DNA of 64,000 nucleotides from Phaeospirillum sp. (GTDB lineage Bacteria; Pseudomonadota; Alphaproteobacteria; Rhodospirillales; Magnetospirillaceae), in contig JAUSFB010000077.1 in NCBI GenBank assembly GCA_030651575.1, positions 1 through 64,000 of the forward strand, written 5' to 3'. The translations under genes were made by a program, and so were the position numbers. The notes below the pieces were generated by a model. It did not search any database and was not told the DNA's origin. It saw only the letters and a program-made list of their open reading frames with translations. Positions 38,595-47,873 of the stretch are shown here, piece by piece. How positions within the stretch are numbered: the stretch's first letter is position 1; each line of letters begins with the position of its first letter.

Positions 38595-40046
38595 ATGCGC
38601 CGTCCATCCGCCATCACCGCCGCCGTCCTGTCGCTGTCGCTGCTGAGTTCCTGCCAGGTCACCCCCGGCACCGGACAGACCAATTTCAACATCCTGTCGG
38701 CCGAGGACGAGGTCAAGATGGGGGCGGAGGCCCATCCCGATATCTTGGCGCAGTTCGGCGGCGCCTATGACGATCCCAAGCTGCAAGCCTATGTGGCCGG
38801 CATCGGCAAGCGGCTGGTCGGCAGCACCGAAACCCCCGCCAGCACCTTTCGCTTCACCGTGCTGAACAGCGCCATCGTCAACGCCATGGCGCTGCCCGGC
38901 GGCTATATCTACGTCACCCGCGGCCTGCTGGCCCTGGCCGATGACGAGGCCGAACTGGCCGGAGTGGTCGGCCACGAAATCGGCCATGTCACCGGCCGCC
39001 ACACCGCCCAACGCTACAGCCAGGCCATGGCCGCCAACGTCGCCACCGGCATCCTGGGGGTGGCGACCAGCATCTTCACCGGAGTCAATCTGGGCGATGT
39101 GGCGGGCCTTGCCGCCACCGCCTATATCCAGGGCTATTCCCGCGATCAGGAGAGCGAGGCGGATTCCCTGGGCATCCGCTATATGAACACCAGCGGCTGG
39201 AACCCCGACTACATGGCCACCTTCCTCGGCAAGCTGCGCGACCAGTCGCGGCTGGACGCCGTTCTAGCCGGGCGCTCTCCGGACTCGGTGGACGAGTTTT
39301 CCATGTTCGCCAGCCATCCCCGCACCATCGACCGGGTCAAGGAAGCCGCGGCGGCAGCCGGCGGCGGCCGTCACGGCGCGGTCGGGCGCGACCTCTACCT
39401 GTCCCACCTGGACGGCATGCTGGTCGGCGACGATCCCAGTGAAGGGGTGGTGCGCGGCCGCGTCTTCAGCCATGCCGGCCTCAACATCCGCTTCGAGGTG
39501 CCGCAGGGCTACCGCATCCTGAACGGCTCCAAGGCGGTGACCGCCCAGAATGCAAACGGCGCGGTGATCCGGTTCGACATGGGGCCGGAAGCCCAGACGG
39601 ACATGACCAACTATCTGCAAAGCCAGTGGGCCAAGGGAACCCGCCTGTCCAATATCGAGGCCATCACCATCAACGGCATGCCGGCAGCAACCGGCGTGAC
39701 CAGACTCAACTCCAACCGGGGCACGTTCGACGCAAGGCTGCTGGCCATCAAGAACGGCAAGTCGGTCTATCGCGTCATGTTCATATCTCCGCCTCAGGTC
39801 ACCCCCCAGGAAGCCGAGGGCCAGCGCCGCGCCACCTACAGCTTTCGCCACCTGACCGAGTCCGAGCACGCCGAAATCAAGCCGCTGCGGATCAAGGTCA
39901 TCACCGTCAAGGCCGGAGACACGGTGGAAAACCTCGCCGAGCGCCTGCCCTACGAGGACCACAAGCTGGAACGCTTCCGCGTCCTCAACGGAATCGCCGA
40001 GGGCAAGGGCGTCACTCCCGGCGCAAGGATCAAGATAGTGATGTAG
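38595..40046 (+). CDS. M48 family metalloprotease, lipoprotein
   Basis: A 483-residue secreted protease. The N-terminus is a lipoprotein signal ending in the lipobox LLSSC. The zinc motif HEIGHVTGRH (about 129-138) and the downstream ESEADSLG supply the ligands of the BepA/LoiP-like M48 family, which handles outer-membrane protein quality control. The C-terminal 50 residues have a LysM-like layout (VKAGDTVENLAERLP ... GARIKIV), which might bind peptidoglycan. ATG 38595 is chosen over 38565 because it starts the signal sequence directly. Confidence 0.9.
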   Translation: MRRPSAITAAVLSLSLLSSCQVTPGTGQTNFNILSAEDEVKMGAEAHPDILAQFGGAYDDPKLQAYVAGIGKRLVGSTETPASTFRFTVLNSAIVNAMALPGGYIYVTRGLLALADDEAELAGVVGHEIGHVTGRHTAQRYSQAMAANVATGILGVATSIFTGVNLGDVAGLAATAYIQGYSRDQESEADSLGIRYMNTSGWNPDYMATFLGKLRDQSRLDAVLAGRSPDSVDEFSMFASHPRTIDRVKEAAAAAGGGRHGAVGRDLYLSHLDGMLVGDDPSEGVVRGRVFSHAGLNIRFEVPQGYRILNGSKAVTAQNANGAVIRFDMGPEAQTDMTNYLQSQWAKGTRLSNIEAITINGMPAATGVTRLNSNRGTFDARLLAIKNGKSVYRVMFISPPQVTPQEAEGQRRATYSFRHLTESEHAEIKPLRIKVITVKAGDTVENLAERLPYEDHKLERFRVLNGIAEGKGVTPGARIKIVM

Positions 40047-40089
40047 GGCCTTCAGTCCAAAAAGCCATGTGGTTTTCGCATGTCGGCCT

Positions 40090-40123
40090 TACACCCCCTT
40101 TCGCATCCGCGAAATGGGGTGTA
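40090..40123. terminator. Strong hairpin after the M48 gene
   Basis: Arms of 15 bases, TACACCCCCTTTCGC (40090-40104) and GCGAAATGGGGTGTA (40109-40123), pair with one mismatch around an ATCC loop. There is no U tract, so it may act with Rho or as an mRNA-stabilising element. It lies 44 bases past the M48 stop. Confidence 0.5.
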
Positions 40124-40186
40124 GAGGACAGACGGACGCGGCGACCGGGCATCTGACCCGAATCCGGCCGGGTCGAGGAGTTTGGG

Positions 40187-40339
40187 ATGATCGTTTCGAC
40201 CATGGATATCGTAATGGCGGCCATCGCCATCCTGACCACCGCCGGCGCGGTGATTTCGTTCAGCGCCTGGCGTCACGCGGCCAAGATGGAGCGCGAATCC
40301 GGCAAGGCCGCCGATGGCGGGATCGCTTCCACCGTCTGA
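40187..40339 (+). CDS. Small single-span membrane protein (50 residues)
   Basis: ATG 40187 follows GAGGAG (40175-40180) at good spacing and opens a 50-codon frame ending TGA at 40337. The peptide has a hydrophobic span (about residues 6-25, MDIVMAAIAILTTAGAVISF), then a basic-acidic tail. Codon use is strongly G/C at third positions, like its neighbours. I do not recognise a family. Confidence 0.55.
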   Translation: MIVSTMDIVMAAIAILTTAGAVISFSAWRHAAKMERESGKAADGGIASTV

Positions 40340-40449
40340 TATCGGCAAGCCGATAAAAATTTGGCCCTGACCCTCCTTTTCCGGCAATTGCCAGCCCCGT
40401 CGTCTGGCCGTACTCTGAACGGGTGCGGTTTGTCGGGGAGGCGCTTGCC

Positions 40450-40884
40450 ATGGCCATGTTACGACTCCGTGATGCGCTGATTCTCGCAGGGGGGCTGGGG
40501 CTGTTCCTCTGGGCCACCTTGCCGCCCGGCAAGGTGGTGTTCAACGAAGAATGCGAGCCCACCGGCGGCCCCGCCGCCTTCAGCGCCCTGATCTACCCGA
40601 CATCGTTCTGGCAGTCCCAATTGGACGCCGCCATGGCGGAGCGCGGCGATCTGCTGGCCCAGCCGGCCCGCCGCGCCCGCGCCGCCGCCGAAGCGGAGCG
40701 GGAGGCCCGCGAGAATCCGGCCCTGGAAGAACGCATGATGCGGCTGTCGCGCGAACAGAGCCGGGTCGACGACCGCTATGAAAAAGAACGTATCGAGGCG
40801 GCGCTGCAAAGCGCCCGGCTCAAGCGGATCACTTTGCTGATGCACTGCGAAGGGGTCATCGCCCAGAAACTGCAATCGCGGTAA
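40450..40884 (+). CDS. Hypothetical membrane-anchored coiled-coil protein
   Basis: About 144 residues. One N-terminal span (about 8-24), a short periplasmic loop with a Cys (NEECEPTGG), then a long charged helix rich in A, E and R (about 65-125), likely coiled coil. ATG 40450 has GGGGAGG eight bases upstream, better than GTG 40423. No family is recognised. It converges on murJ. Confidence 0.6.
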   Translation: MAMLRLRDALILAGGLGLFLWATLPPGKVVFNEECEPTGGPAAFSALIYPTSFWQSQLDAAMAERGDLLAQPARRARAAAEAEREARENPALEERMMRLSREQSRVDDRYEKERIEAALQSARLKRITLLMHCEGVIAQKLQSR

Positions 40885-40910
40885 TACCGACGGTCACGGG
40901 ACGGCCGATA

Positions 40911-42452
40911 TCACTTGCGCCGCATCATCGCCTTGATGTCCGACAGCCGGGCGGCGTCCAGCAGCTGGGCCGCCACCACGAAGGCCACCAGCCCCGCCGT
41001 CACCAGGGCGACCAGCATGGCGATGGCCATCAGCTGCCCCTGGGCCAGCGGCCACAGCACCTGTCTGGCGCCCCACAGCGCCGCCGCCATAACGGCGCAG
41101 GCGGCGACGATGCGCGGCGCCTTGGCCCGCAGCCGCTCGTCCATGGCGAAAAAGCCGCGGCGCTTCAACAGTACCGCCAGGACGATGACGTTGAACCAGG
41201 CGGCGATGGCGGTGGACAGCGCCATGCCCACATGGGCGAGGCTGCCGACCAAGGCCAGATTGAGGACGATGTTCAGCAGCATGGTGGCCCCGGCCACCCG
41301 CACCGGCGTGGCGGTGTCCTCGCGGGCGAAGAAGGCCGGCGTCAACACCTTGACCAGAACATAGGCCGGCAGGCCGATGGCGAAGGCCACCAGGGCGCTG
41401 GCGGTGGCGGCGGTCTCGGCCGGGCCAAAGCTGCCGCGCTCGAACAGCACCCGGATCACGGGGGCCGCGATCACCATCAGCGCCACCGCCGCCGGCAGGG
41501 TCAGGATCAGCCCGAATTCCATGGCGCGGTTCTGACTAACCTGCGCCGCCTCGGCCTCGCCCGCCTTGAGCTGGCGCGACAGCAGCGGCAGCAAGGCGGT
41601 GCCGATGGCGATGCCGATCACCCCCAGCGGCAGCTGGTTCACCCGGTCGGCATAGTTGAGATAACTGACGGCGCCATCGGCGACCAGGGAGGCGATCATG
41701 GTGTTGATCACCAGATTGACCTGATACACCCCGGCCCCCACCGCGCCGGGAACGATACGCTTGAACAGCAGCCTGATCTCGGGCGACAGGCGCGGCCGGA
41801 CGATCCGCAGGGGCATTCCCGCCCGCCGCACGGAAAACACCAGCCACGAGAACTGGACGATGCCGGCGGCGAACGTGCCCCAGGCCATGGCGTGACCGGC
41901 GGTCTCGGTATGGGGCGCCAACAGCCACAATCCGGCCATGGAGGTCAGATTCAGCAGCACCGGCGTGCCGGCGGCGGCGGCGAAGCGGCCCAGCGAATTC
42001 AGCACGCCCGCCTGGAGCGAAGTCAGCGAAATGAACAGCAGATAGGGAAAGCAGATACGCGAGAACTCTACCGCCAGGGTCATCTTGCCGGGGGTCGAGC
42101 CGAAACCGGGGGCCAATCCCCACAGCGCCCAGGGCATGGCCAGCTCCATGACCGCCACGAACAACGCCAGCGCCACGAACAGCACCGCCAACGAGCGTTC
42201 GGCGAACAGGCGGGCCTCCTCGCGGCCCTCGGCGGTCAGCTTGCCGGTGAACAGCGGCACGAAGGCGGCGTTGAACGCGCCCTCCGCGAACAGCGAGCGG
42301 AACAGGTTGGGAAAGCGGAAGGCGACGAAGAAGGCGTCGGCCACCGCCCCCGCCCCCAGGAAATGGGCGATCATCATCTCGCGCATCAGGCCGGTGACGC
42401 GCGACGCCATGGTGAAGCCGCCGACGGTGGCGATGGAGCGAAACAGACTCAT
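40911..42452 (-). CDS. murJ: Lipid II flippase MurJ
   Basis: A 513-residue polytopic membrane protein of the MOP superfamily with about 14 spans. The N-terminus SRVTGLMREMMIAHFLGAG and FRFPNLFRSLFAEGAFNAAFVPLF are family hallmarks. It flips the lipid-linked peptidoglycan precursor across the inner membrane. Essential in most bacteria. Monocistronic here. Confidence 0.95.
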   Translation of the reverse strand: MSLFRSIATVGGFTMASRVTGLMREMMIAHFLGAGAVADAFFVAFRFPNLFRSLFAEGAFNAAFVPLFTGKLTAEGREEARLFAERSLAVLFVALALFVAVMELAMPWALWGLAPGFGSTPGKMTLAVEFSRICFPYLLFISLTSLQAGVLNSLGRFAAAAGTPVLLNLTSMAGLWLLAPHTETAGHAMAWGTFAAGIVQFSWLVFSVRRAGMPLRIVRPRLSPEIRLLFKRIVPGAVGAGVYQVNLVINTMIASLVADGAVSYLNYADRVNQLPLGVIGIAIGTALLPLLSRQLKAGEAEAAQVSQNRAMEFGLILTLPAAVALMVIAAPVIRVLFERGSFGPAETAATASALVAFAIGLPAYVLVKVLTPAFFAREDTATPVRVAGATMLLNIVLNLALVGSLAHVGMALSTAIAAWFNVIVLAVLLKRRGFFAMDERLRAKAPRIVAACAVMAAALWGARQVLWPLAQGQLMAIAMLVALVTAGLVAFVVAAQLLDAARLSDIKAMMRRK

Positions 42453-42779
42453 AGGGAACTTCTACCAGCCCGTCATTGCGAGCGACACCCCCATGTCATC
42501 CCTTTCGCCCCTGATTCGTGCCTGATGGCCGTCGAAGAGGCCGCCGGGGCCGGGCTTTGTGCAGGCGATCATAGACGCGGCCCTGGTGTACCCCGAGGCT
42601 GCTGCCCATATCCACCCCGATGCGATGTCGTGCGGCCCAGGCAGCTCGTAAGACGCTATCTATATTAATTGTATGCAGTCCCCGGCAATTGCATGATTGT
42701 TGTGTGCAACCTATGCGGATTGCAATGATCGGCACACATCGGCATTTTCCGAGAGCTGCGACGCCAACGGAGTTAAATA
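42453..42779. other. Intergenic region between murJ and the nuclease gene
   Basis: Holds no convincing gene. The 130 bases before the nuclease ATG are A/T-richer than the surroundings and contain short repeated TTGCA/TGCAA words (42690-42725), so a promoter for the nuclease gene is likely here; I cannot fix its -35 and -10. Confidence 0.4.
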
Positions 42780-43811
42780 ATGCGACTATCTTTAATAAGA
42801 TATCTCTGTTTGGTTGTTGTTGCCACCCTGGCGGCATCGGGCATGGCCCAGGCCCAGAAACCGCAGCCACTGGCCTGTTCCGGACAGGCCGGGTCGCTGG
42901 AACTGCCCTATCGCTCGACGGTCCCGGCCGGATACGACCATGACCGCTTCGACACCGAGCCGAAGAGTCTGATGTTCAGCTACGGCCCCTTCACCAGCTC
43001 GTTCGAGAGCCCCGACGACGACCGGGCGGATTCGCCCTATAAGGGGGTGCCCAAATGGGTGTCCTACGAAATGCGGGCTTTGCTGGGCGATGACGGCACG
43101 CCGATCCATCCTCAGGGGGCCAAGCGGCCGACCAAGTGGTATGAACTGGCCGACACCGCCTTCTTGTGGAACGGCAAGCCCGATATCCGCAAGCGGGGGA
43201 TCGACGCCTCGTATCGCGGCTTTGCCGGCGTGTGGAATCGCGGCCACATGGCGTCCCGCAGCCATGCCAACCGGATCGGCTGGCAGGAGGGCTGCAACAC
43301 CCATGTCTTCATCAACGCCCTGCCCCAATACGCCGACATGAATCAGGGCGACTGGCTGGCGCTGGAGAATTACGCCATCGCGGCGGCCAACAAATACGGG
43401 CGGGTCTGGACCATCGCCGGCCCGATTTTCGAGTTCGACCGCGAAATCGACCTGATCGGCGCGCCCGGAGCGGTGCCGGTCGCCATTCCACATGCCTTGT
43501 TCAAGATTCTGGTGGTGGAGGTCGGCGGCCGGGTCGAGGCCCGCGCCTTCATCTTTCCCCAGGCCGACGAGGACCATCGCGGCGCCTATCGCAAATGCGC
43601 CGGTACGCCCCAGTCGAAATACGACTTGGCGCAATACGCCGCGACGGTGTCCGAGATCGAACACGCCACCGGGCTGCGCTTTTTCAACGCACTCCCCGCG
43701 GCGGACCGCAAGCAACTCGACAGCCGATCCGGGACCGGCCCCTGGCCCATCGAAACCCGCTTTTACGACGACCGCTGCGGCGGCAAAGACGACGATGAGG
43801 AAGACAGCTGA
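42780..43811 (+). CDS. Secreted DNA/RNA non-specific endonuclease (NUC1/Serratia type)
   Basis: A 343-residue protein with a signal peptide (to AQAQ near residue 25). The catalytic motif is NRGHMASRSHANR, where His is the general base; the downstream metal-binding Asn fits NTHVFINALPQYADMNQGDW. The C-terminus is acidic (GGKDDDEEDS). It hydrolyses extracellular or periplasmic DNA and RNA, for nutrition or against foreign DNA. The usual DRGH is NRGH here, a variant found in part of the family. Confidence 0.88.
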   Translation: MRLSLIRYLCLVVVATLAASGMAQAQKPQPLACSGQAGSLELPYRSTVPAGYDHDRFDTEPKSLMFSYGPFTSSFESPDDDRADSPYKGVPKWVSYEMRALLGDDGTPIHPQGAKRPTKWYELADTAFLWNGKPDIRKRGIDASYRGFAGVWNRGHMASRSHANRIGWQEGCNTHVFINALPQYADMNQGDWLALENYAIAAANKYGRVWTIAGPIFEFDREIDLIGAPGAVPVAIPHALFKILVVEVGGRVEARAFIFPQADEDHRGAYRKCAGTPQSKYDLAQYAATVSEIEHATGLRFFNALPAADRKQLDSRSGTGPWPIETRFYDDRCGGKDDDEEDS

Positions 43812-43844
43812 TTCCAGATTCTGCGGATCGGGCCGCGGGCCGCG

Positions 43845-44255
43845 CTATGTCGACGGAGCGGGGGCGTCGCCAGCGGGGGGCGGGGCCTGAACCGGCGGGG
43901 CTGCCGTCACCGGGGCGGCGGGGGCCTCTCCGACCGCGACCGAAGCCGGGGTGGGATCCTCCGACGCCGGGGCGACGGCATCCGCATCCTGGGATGAGGC
44001 GCCGTGGCGGATATACTCCTGCACCACCATCTTTGATGGGAATTGCTCCCTAACCTCGCCGGTCGAGCCGTCGCGAAACATCAGGACGGCGATGCCGGCC
44101 TGATAATTGAAGCTTACGACAGGGCTGATGAACGGGGCGGCTTCGGAACTGACCACTTGGCCAACGGGCAAACGCGCCGCCGGCTGCGCCACGTCACTCC
44201 TTCCGAGGGAAGGGGCGTAGGTCTGCGCATGCTCTGACGGACCGCCGATATACAT
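43845..44255 (-). CDS. Hypothetical protein with Ala/Pro-rich tail
   Basis: A 136-residue protein. Residues about 42-85 form a conserved-looking core (ISPVVSFNYQAGIAVLMFRD, STGEVREQFPSKMVVQEYI). Its strand pattern followed by 'E-V-x-x-x-x-P-x' loosely resembles FlaG-type proteins, but I would not assign it. The last 50 residues are low-complexity Ala/Pro. A 154-base A/T-rich spacer upstream (44256-44409) probably carries its promoter. Confidence 0.5.
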   Translation of the reverse strand: MYIGGPSEHAQTYAPSLGRSDVAQPAARLPVGQVVSSEAAPFISPVVSFNYQAGIAVLMFRDGSTGEVREQFPSKMVVQEYIRHGASSQDADAVAPASEDPTPASVAVGEAPAAPVTAAPPVQAPPPAGDAPAPST

Positions 44256-44409
44256 GGCTTTCTGCCTGACAAGAGTTTCTCGCTTTTTAAGTAATACACG
44301 ATTTGACTCGAAATTTCAAGTCGGAACCGGGATGTCCGCTTGGCAGCATCCATGCCACACGAAGATAGCGCCTTGAAATTATTGCCAGAATACCAACACA
44401 AGTAAAAGG

Positions 44410-45192
44410 TCATCCGCCCCATTTGGGACGGCGCTTGTCGAAGAAGGCGGCCAGTCCCTCGCGCCCCTCTTCGGAGGCGCGCAGATCGGAGAAATGGCTG
44501 GCGGTATAGCGCATCAGGTCGGGACCCATGGGGCTGTCATCCACCACCCGGATCATCTCCTTGGTGGCTGCTTGGGCCTTGGGGCCGCCCTTGAGGCAGG
44601 CTTCGACCATGTGGTCGCGGGCGGCGGCAAGCTTGTCGGAGGCGACCACCGCATGGACCAGCCCGGTTCGCAGCGCCTCGCGCGCGTCAAAACGCTCGCC
44701 CGACACCATATAGCGGCGGCAGGCGCGGGCGCCGATGGCCAGATAGAGGTAAGGCGCGACGATGGACGGCGCCAGACCCAACCGGACCTCGGTCAGGGCA
44801 AAGCTGGCCTCCTCGGCGGCGATGGCGATGTCGGCCACCGCCACCAGACCGGCGCCGCCCCCCAGGGCCGCCCCCTGGACCACGGCGATCACCGGCTTGG
44901 GGCAGCGGTCGATGGCGTCCAGCATCATGGCCAGCATCATGGCGTCGCGCTGGTTTTCGGCCGCGTCCTGGGAGGCCGACCGGCTCAACCAGCCGATATC
45001 GATGCCAGCGCAAAAGCTGCTCCCCCTGGCCTCCAGCACCACTGCCCGCACCGCCTCGGCCACGCCCAGTTTCTGGAAGGCCTGGGTCAGGTTGCCGGCA
45101 AGTTGGGCGTCGAAGGCGTTATGGAGGTCGGGGCGATTGAGGGTGACGGTGGCGACCGCACCGGAAATCTTGACGTGGAGGGCTTCGGTCAT
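44410..45192 (-). CDS. Enoyl-CoA hydratase/isomerase family protein
   Basis: A crotonase-fold enzyme of about 260 residues. The two oxyanion-hole segments are visible: SSFCAGIDIGWLS near residue 60 and QGAALGGGAGLVAVADI near 107, with SFALTEVRLGLAPS after it. Acts on an acyl-CoA in fatty-acid or related catabolism; the substrate is open. ATG 45192 has GAGG nine bases upstream; ATG 45201 is possible. No pathway partner is adjacent. Confidence 0.88.
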   Translation of the reverse strand: MTEALHVKISGAVATVTLNRPDLHNAFDAQLAGNLTQAFQKLGVAEAVRAVVLEARGSSFCAGIDIGWLSRSASQDAAENQRDAMMLAMMLDAIDRCPKPVIAVVQGAALGGGAGLVAVADIAIAAEEASFALTEVRLGLAPSIVAPYLYLAIGARACRRYMVSGERFDAREALRTGLVHAVVASDKLAAARDHMVEACLKGGPKAQAATKEMIRVVDDSPMGPDLMRYTASHFSDLRASEEGREGLAAFFDKRRPKWGG

Positions 45193-45358
45193 GGGCGGCA
45201 TCCTCGCGGGCGGTCACGTCAGCCACGCCGACGAACGGAAAGAATCATACAGTCGCCAGCGGGCAAGGCCAAGCGCGCGAGTGAAGGGGAAGCGCGTGAC
45301 AGACGCCTCCCCGAACGGATATGGTCCGCCTTTCTGGACCAAGGACGATGAGGCCCCC

Positions 45359-45622
45359 ATGGAAAACCGCGAAATGTTCGACGAGATCAACGCGCTGGTC
45401 GGCGCGGTCGCCAAGGCGATGGAGATCAGCGAGGGCGAGGTGATCGCCGCCATCGAACAGGGCCGCCTCGGCATGGAGATGATCGCCGACGAGCAGGGCC
45501 GCAACTGCATCGAGGTCACCAGCGACGGCCGCACCGCCCGCGTCTATCAGGGCGCCATCTTCCGGCCCGACGACCAGCCGGGCGACGAAGACTGCGAAAG
45601 CGGCTGCTCCTGCGGGCATTGA
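45359..45622 (+). CDS. Conserved hypothetical protein with Cys-rich end
   Basis: An 87-residue acidic protein: helical N-terminus (EMFDEINALVGAVAKAMEIS), a central region with RNCIEVTSDGRTARVYQG, and a C-terminus CESGCSCGH that could bind a metal. GAGG lies six bases before ATG 45359. The longer open frame upstream shadows the hydratase gene on the other strand. Function unknown. Confidence 0.55.
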   Translation: MENREMFDEINALVGAVAKAMEISEGEVIAAIEQGRLGMEMIADEQGRNCIEVTSDGRTARVYQGAIFRPDDQPGDEDCESGCSCGH

Positions 45623-45633
45623 TGGATATAAGT

Positions 45634-45930
45634 CCTCAGACGCCGGGCGGGCGCATCCGCGCCCTTGGCTACGCGGCATGGGCCGCGCCGGCCCTTGGCC
45701 GCAACTCCGAGCCTGTGGCTCGTCGGGTTTGTGTCCCTCAGACGCCGGGCGGGCGCATCCGCGCCCTTGGCTACGCGGCATGGGCCGCGCCGGCCCTTGG
45801 CCGCAACTCCGAGCCTGTGGCTCTCGTCGGGTTTGTGTCCCTCAGACGCCGGGCGGGCGCATCCGCGCCCTTGGCTACGCGGCATGGACCGCGCCGGCCC
45901 TTGGCCGCAACTCCGAGCCTGTGGCTCGTT
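45634..45930. repeat. Three tandem copies of a 103-bp repeat
   Basis: Units start at 45634, 45736 and 45840 (periods 102 and 104). Each runs CCTCAGACGCCGGGCGGGCG through GGCCGCAACTCCGAGCCTGT and ends with a GTCGGGTTTGTGTC spacer. Units 1 and 2 are near-identical; unit 3 has at least one substitution (GGACCG for GGGCCG) and a different end. No gene lies in the 321-base gap. A diverged single copy occurs at 27577-27683. Confidence 0.9.
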
Positions 45931-45943
45931 CGGTAGACGCCGG

Positions 45944-46657
45944 TTACAGTTTGCGCGCCACCCAGCCGCCGAAGCACAGTGCCCGGAAATAGGGTTCCGG
46001 CGGGCCGAAACCGGTGGCGGCCAGCAGTTCGGCCAGGCGTTCCTCGCGCAGGGGGTGGATGTCGCGGTCGATATGGCGAAAGCCCTTGTCGACCTCGACT
46101 TGCGGGATGCCGGCCGCCAGTTGCAGGTGACGCCACCAGTTGCGCAATTGCTGCTGCCACGGGTCGTCCCAATTGCCGAACAGGTCGGCCAGCACCAGCG
46201 GCGCCCCTGGCTTGAGGTGGGAGGAAATCTCGTCCAGCAGGGTCTGCTTGGCGCCGACCGCGTCGCCTTCGCCGTCCTGGAGGAAATGCATGACCAGCAG
46301 CAGGGTGGCGGCGTCGAACGGCTCGAACTTGGGCAGGTCGCCGACCTTGGCCGGATAGAGCCGGACCCGCCGGGTCAGGCCGTGGGCCGCCACCTTGGCT
46401 TCGGCATGGGCCATCATCTCCTTGGACGGATCGACCCCGACTATCGTCAGATCAGGACAGCTTTCCGCCAGGGCGACGCATTCGACGCCGGTGCCGGCCC
46501 CCACCACCAGGGCGCGGCCCCTGCCGCCGGTGGCCTCGGCGACGATCTGGCACGACAGCACATGCAGCGCGTCATAGCCGGGAATGGCCTCGCGCACCCG
46601 CCTGTCATAGGCCTCGGCCCGGCCCTTGTCCCAATGGCGGACGGTATCGGTGGTCAT
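45944..46657 (-). CDS. Class I SAM-dependent methyltransferase
   Basis: A 237-residue enzyme with the SAM motif LVVGAGTGVECVALA (about 50-64), the acidic loop IVGVDPSKEMM and motif III region HLKPGAPLVLADLFGN. Substrate not determinable. The last residues (FGGWVARKL) resemble methyltransferases paired with quinone or tRNA metabolism, but this is not specific. It follows trmL on the same strand with a three-base gap, so they form an operon. Confidence 0.85.
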   Translation of the reverse strand: MTTDTVRHWDKGRAEAYDRRVREAIPGYDALHVLSCQIVAEATGGRGRALVVGAGTGVECVALAESCPDLTIVGVDPSKEMMAHAEAKVAAHGLTRRVRLYPAKVGDLPKFEPFDAATLLLVMHFLQDGEGDAVGAKQTLLDEISSHLKPGAPLVLADLFGNWDDPWQQQLRNWWRHLQLAAGIPQVEVDKGFRHIDRDIHPLREERLAELLAATGFGPPEPYFRALCFGGWVARKL

Positions 46658-46660
46658 GGC

Positions 46661-47149
46661 TCAGTTTTCTCCCTGCCGCTCGTCATCGGGGAAGCCGCCC
46701 AGCTGACGCAGCGCCTCGCCCGTCGCCAAGGCCGCCGCAAGCGCCACGTTCAGCGAGCGCGGCCCGGTCATCATCGGGATTCGGATGCGCGCAAAGGCGG
46801 CATCGGCCACCTCGGGCGGCACACCCGCGCTCTCCCGTCCGACCATGATGGTGTCGCCGGCCGCGAAAGGGAAGCGGTCATGGCGGCGCTCCCCCTTGGT
46901 GGTCAACAAGATCAGCCGCCGGCCGCTTGTCGTCAGCGCGGACTGGAAGGCTTGCCACGACGAATGGCGGATGTAGCTGGCATGATCGATATAGTCCATT
47001 CCCGCGCGCCGGACTTTACGTTCATCAAGGACAAAGCCGCACGGTTCGATTATATCGACGGCGACACCCAGGCAGGCCGACAGGCGCAGCAGTGTTCCGG
47101 CGTTCTGGGGAATGTCGGGCTGGTAAAGGGCGAGGCGAAGAACAGTCAC
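46661..47149 (-). CDS. trmL: tRNA (cytidine(34)-2'-O)-methyltransferase TrmL
   Basis: A 162-residue SPOUT enzyme: LYQPDIPQNAGTLLRLSACL at the start, VGRESAGVPPEV near 99 and IPMMTGPRSLNVALAAALATGEALRQLGG at the knot. Alphaproteobacterial type. The window holds another TrmL at 12009-12464 of a different sequence type; a bacterium normally has one. Confidence 0.93.
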   Translation of the reverse strand: MTVLRLALYQPDIPQNAGTLLRLSACLGVAVDIIEPCGFVLDERKVRRAGMDYIDHASYIRHSSWQAFQSALTTSGRRLILLTTKGERRHDRFPFAAGDTIMVGRESAGVPPEVADAAFARIRIPMMTGPRSLNVALAAALATGEALRQLGGFPDDERQGEN

Positions 47150-47307
47150 GGATTCAGGTCCTTCGAACAGCCGACAGGCACGGGGGGAACCGGCCTCGGT
47201 GAAAATGTAACATTAACAAATGCTCATATATGGCGAGACGGCTGTTGAAACAACCGGGTCGATGTGGTTAATAGTCGCGCTTTAGCGGGCCAACAAGAGG
47301 ATTACAC

Positions 47308-47862
47308 ATGGCTGATCAGGCACATAATGCCCAGCCCTCGTCGGTGGACGGGCAGACGCGGCGGGATTTCCTGCTGTATGCCACATCCGCCGTCGGTGCG
47401 GTCGGTACGGGCATTGCTCTCTGGCCGTTCGTGCACAGCATGAACCCGGCCGCCGATACGCTGGCGCTTTCGACCACCGATGTGGACATTTCGGCCATCA
47501 AGCCGGGTCAGTCGGTCACGGTCGTCTGGCGCGGCAAACCGGTTTTCGTTCGTCGCCGTCTTCCCGAAGAGGTTGCCGTCGCCGAACAGGTGAACATCTC
47601 CGAGCTGCGCGAGCCGCAGAAGGACTCCGAGCGGGCCAAGAAGCCCGAATGGCTGATTCTGATCGGCGTCTGCACCCATCTGGGCTGCGTGCCGCTGGGT
47701 CAGAAGCCTGCCGACCCCAAGGGTGAGTTCGGCGGCTGGTTCTGCCCGTGTCACGGTTCGCACTATGACACCTCGGGTCGCATCCGCAAGGGTCCGGCTC
47801 CGGCCAATCTGCCGGTGCCGCCCTATCAGTTCACCAGCGACACCACCGTCCGGATCGGCTGA
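47308..47862 (+). CDS. petA: Ubiquinol-cytochrome c reductase iron-sulfur subunit
   Basis: Rieske subunit of the cytochrome bc1 complex. A Tat-like N-terminus ([16 protein letters not shown]) acts as an uncleaved anchor. The [2Fe-2S] ligands are in CTHLGC (about 121-126) and CPCHGSH (about 146-152). 184 residues. RBS AGAGGA before the ATG. The 158-base spacer upstream probably carries the operon promoter. Followed 11 bases later by the fused b/c1 gene. Confidence 0.96.
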   Translation: MADQAHNAQPSSVDGQTRRDFLLYATSAVGAVGTGIALWPFVHSMNPAADTLALSTTDVDISAIKPGQSVTVVWRGKPVFVRRRLPEEVAVAEQVNISELREPQKDSERAKKPEWLILIGVCTHLGCVPLGQKPADPKGEFGGWFCPCHGSHYDTSGRIRKGPAPANLPVPPYQFTSDTTVRIG

Positions 47863-47873
47863 GGGAACCCGTC

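Noticed and set aside
42470-42505. A GTCATTGCGAGCG word in the GC-rich half resembling the left-hand repeats
   Set aside because: Only one end matches; there is no partner arm (GCAATCC) and no hairpin, so it is probably chance.
45634-45930. CRISPR array
   Set aside because: The units are about 103 bp and contiguous, without unique spacers; it is a plain tandem repeat.
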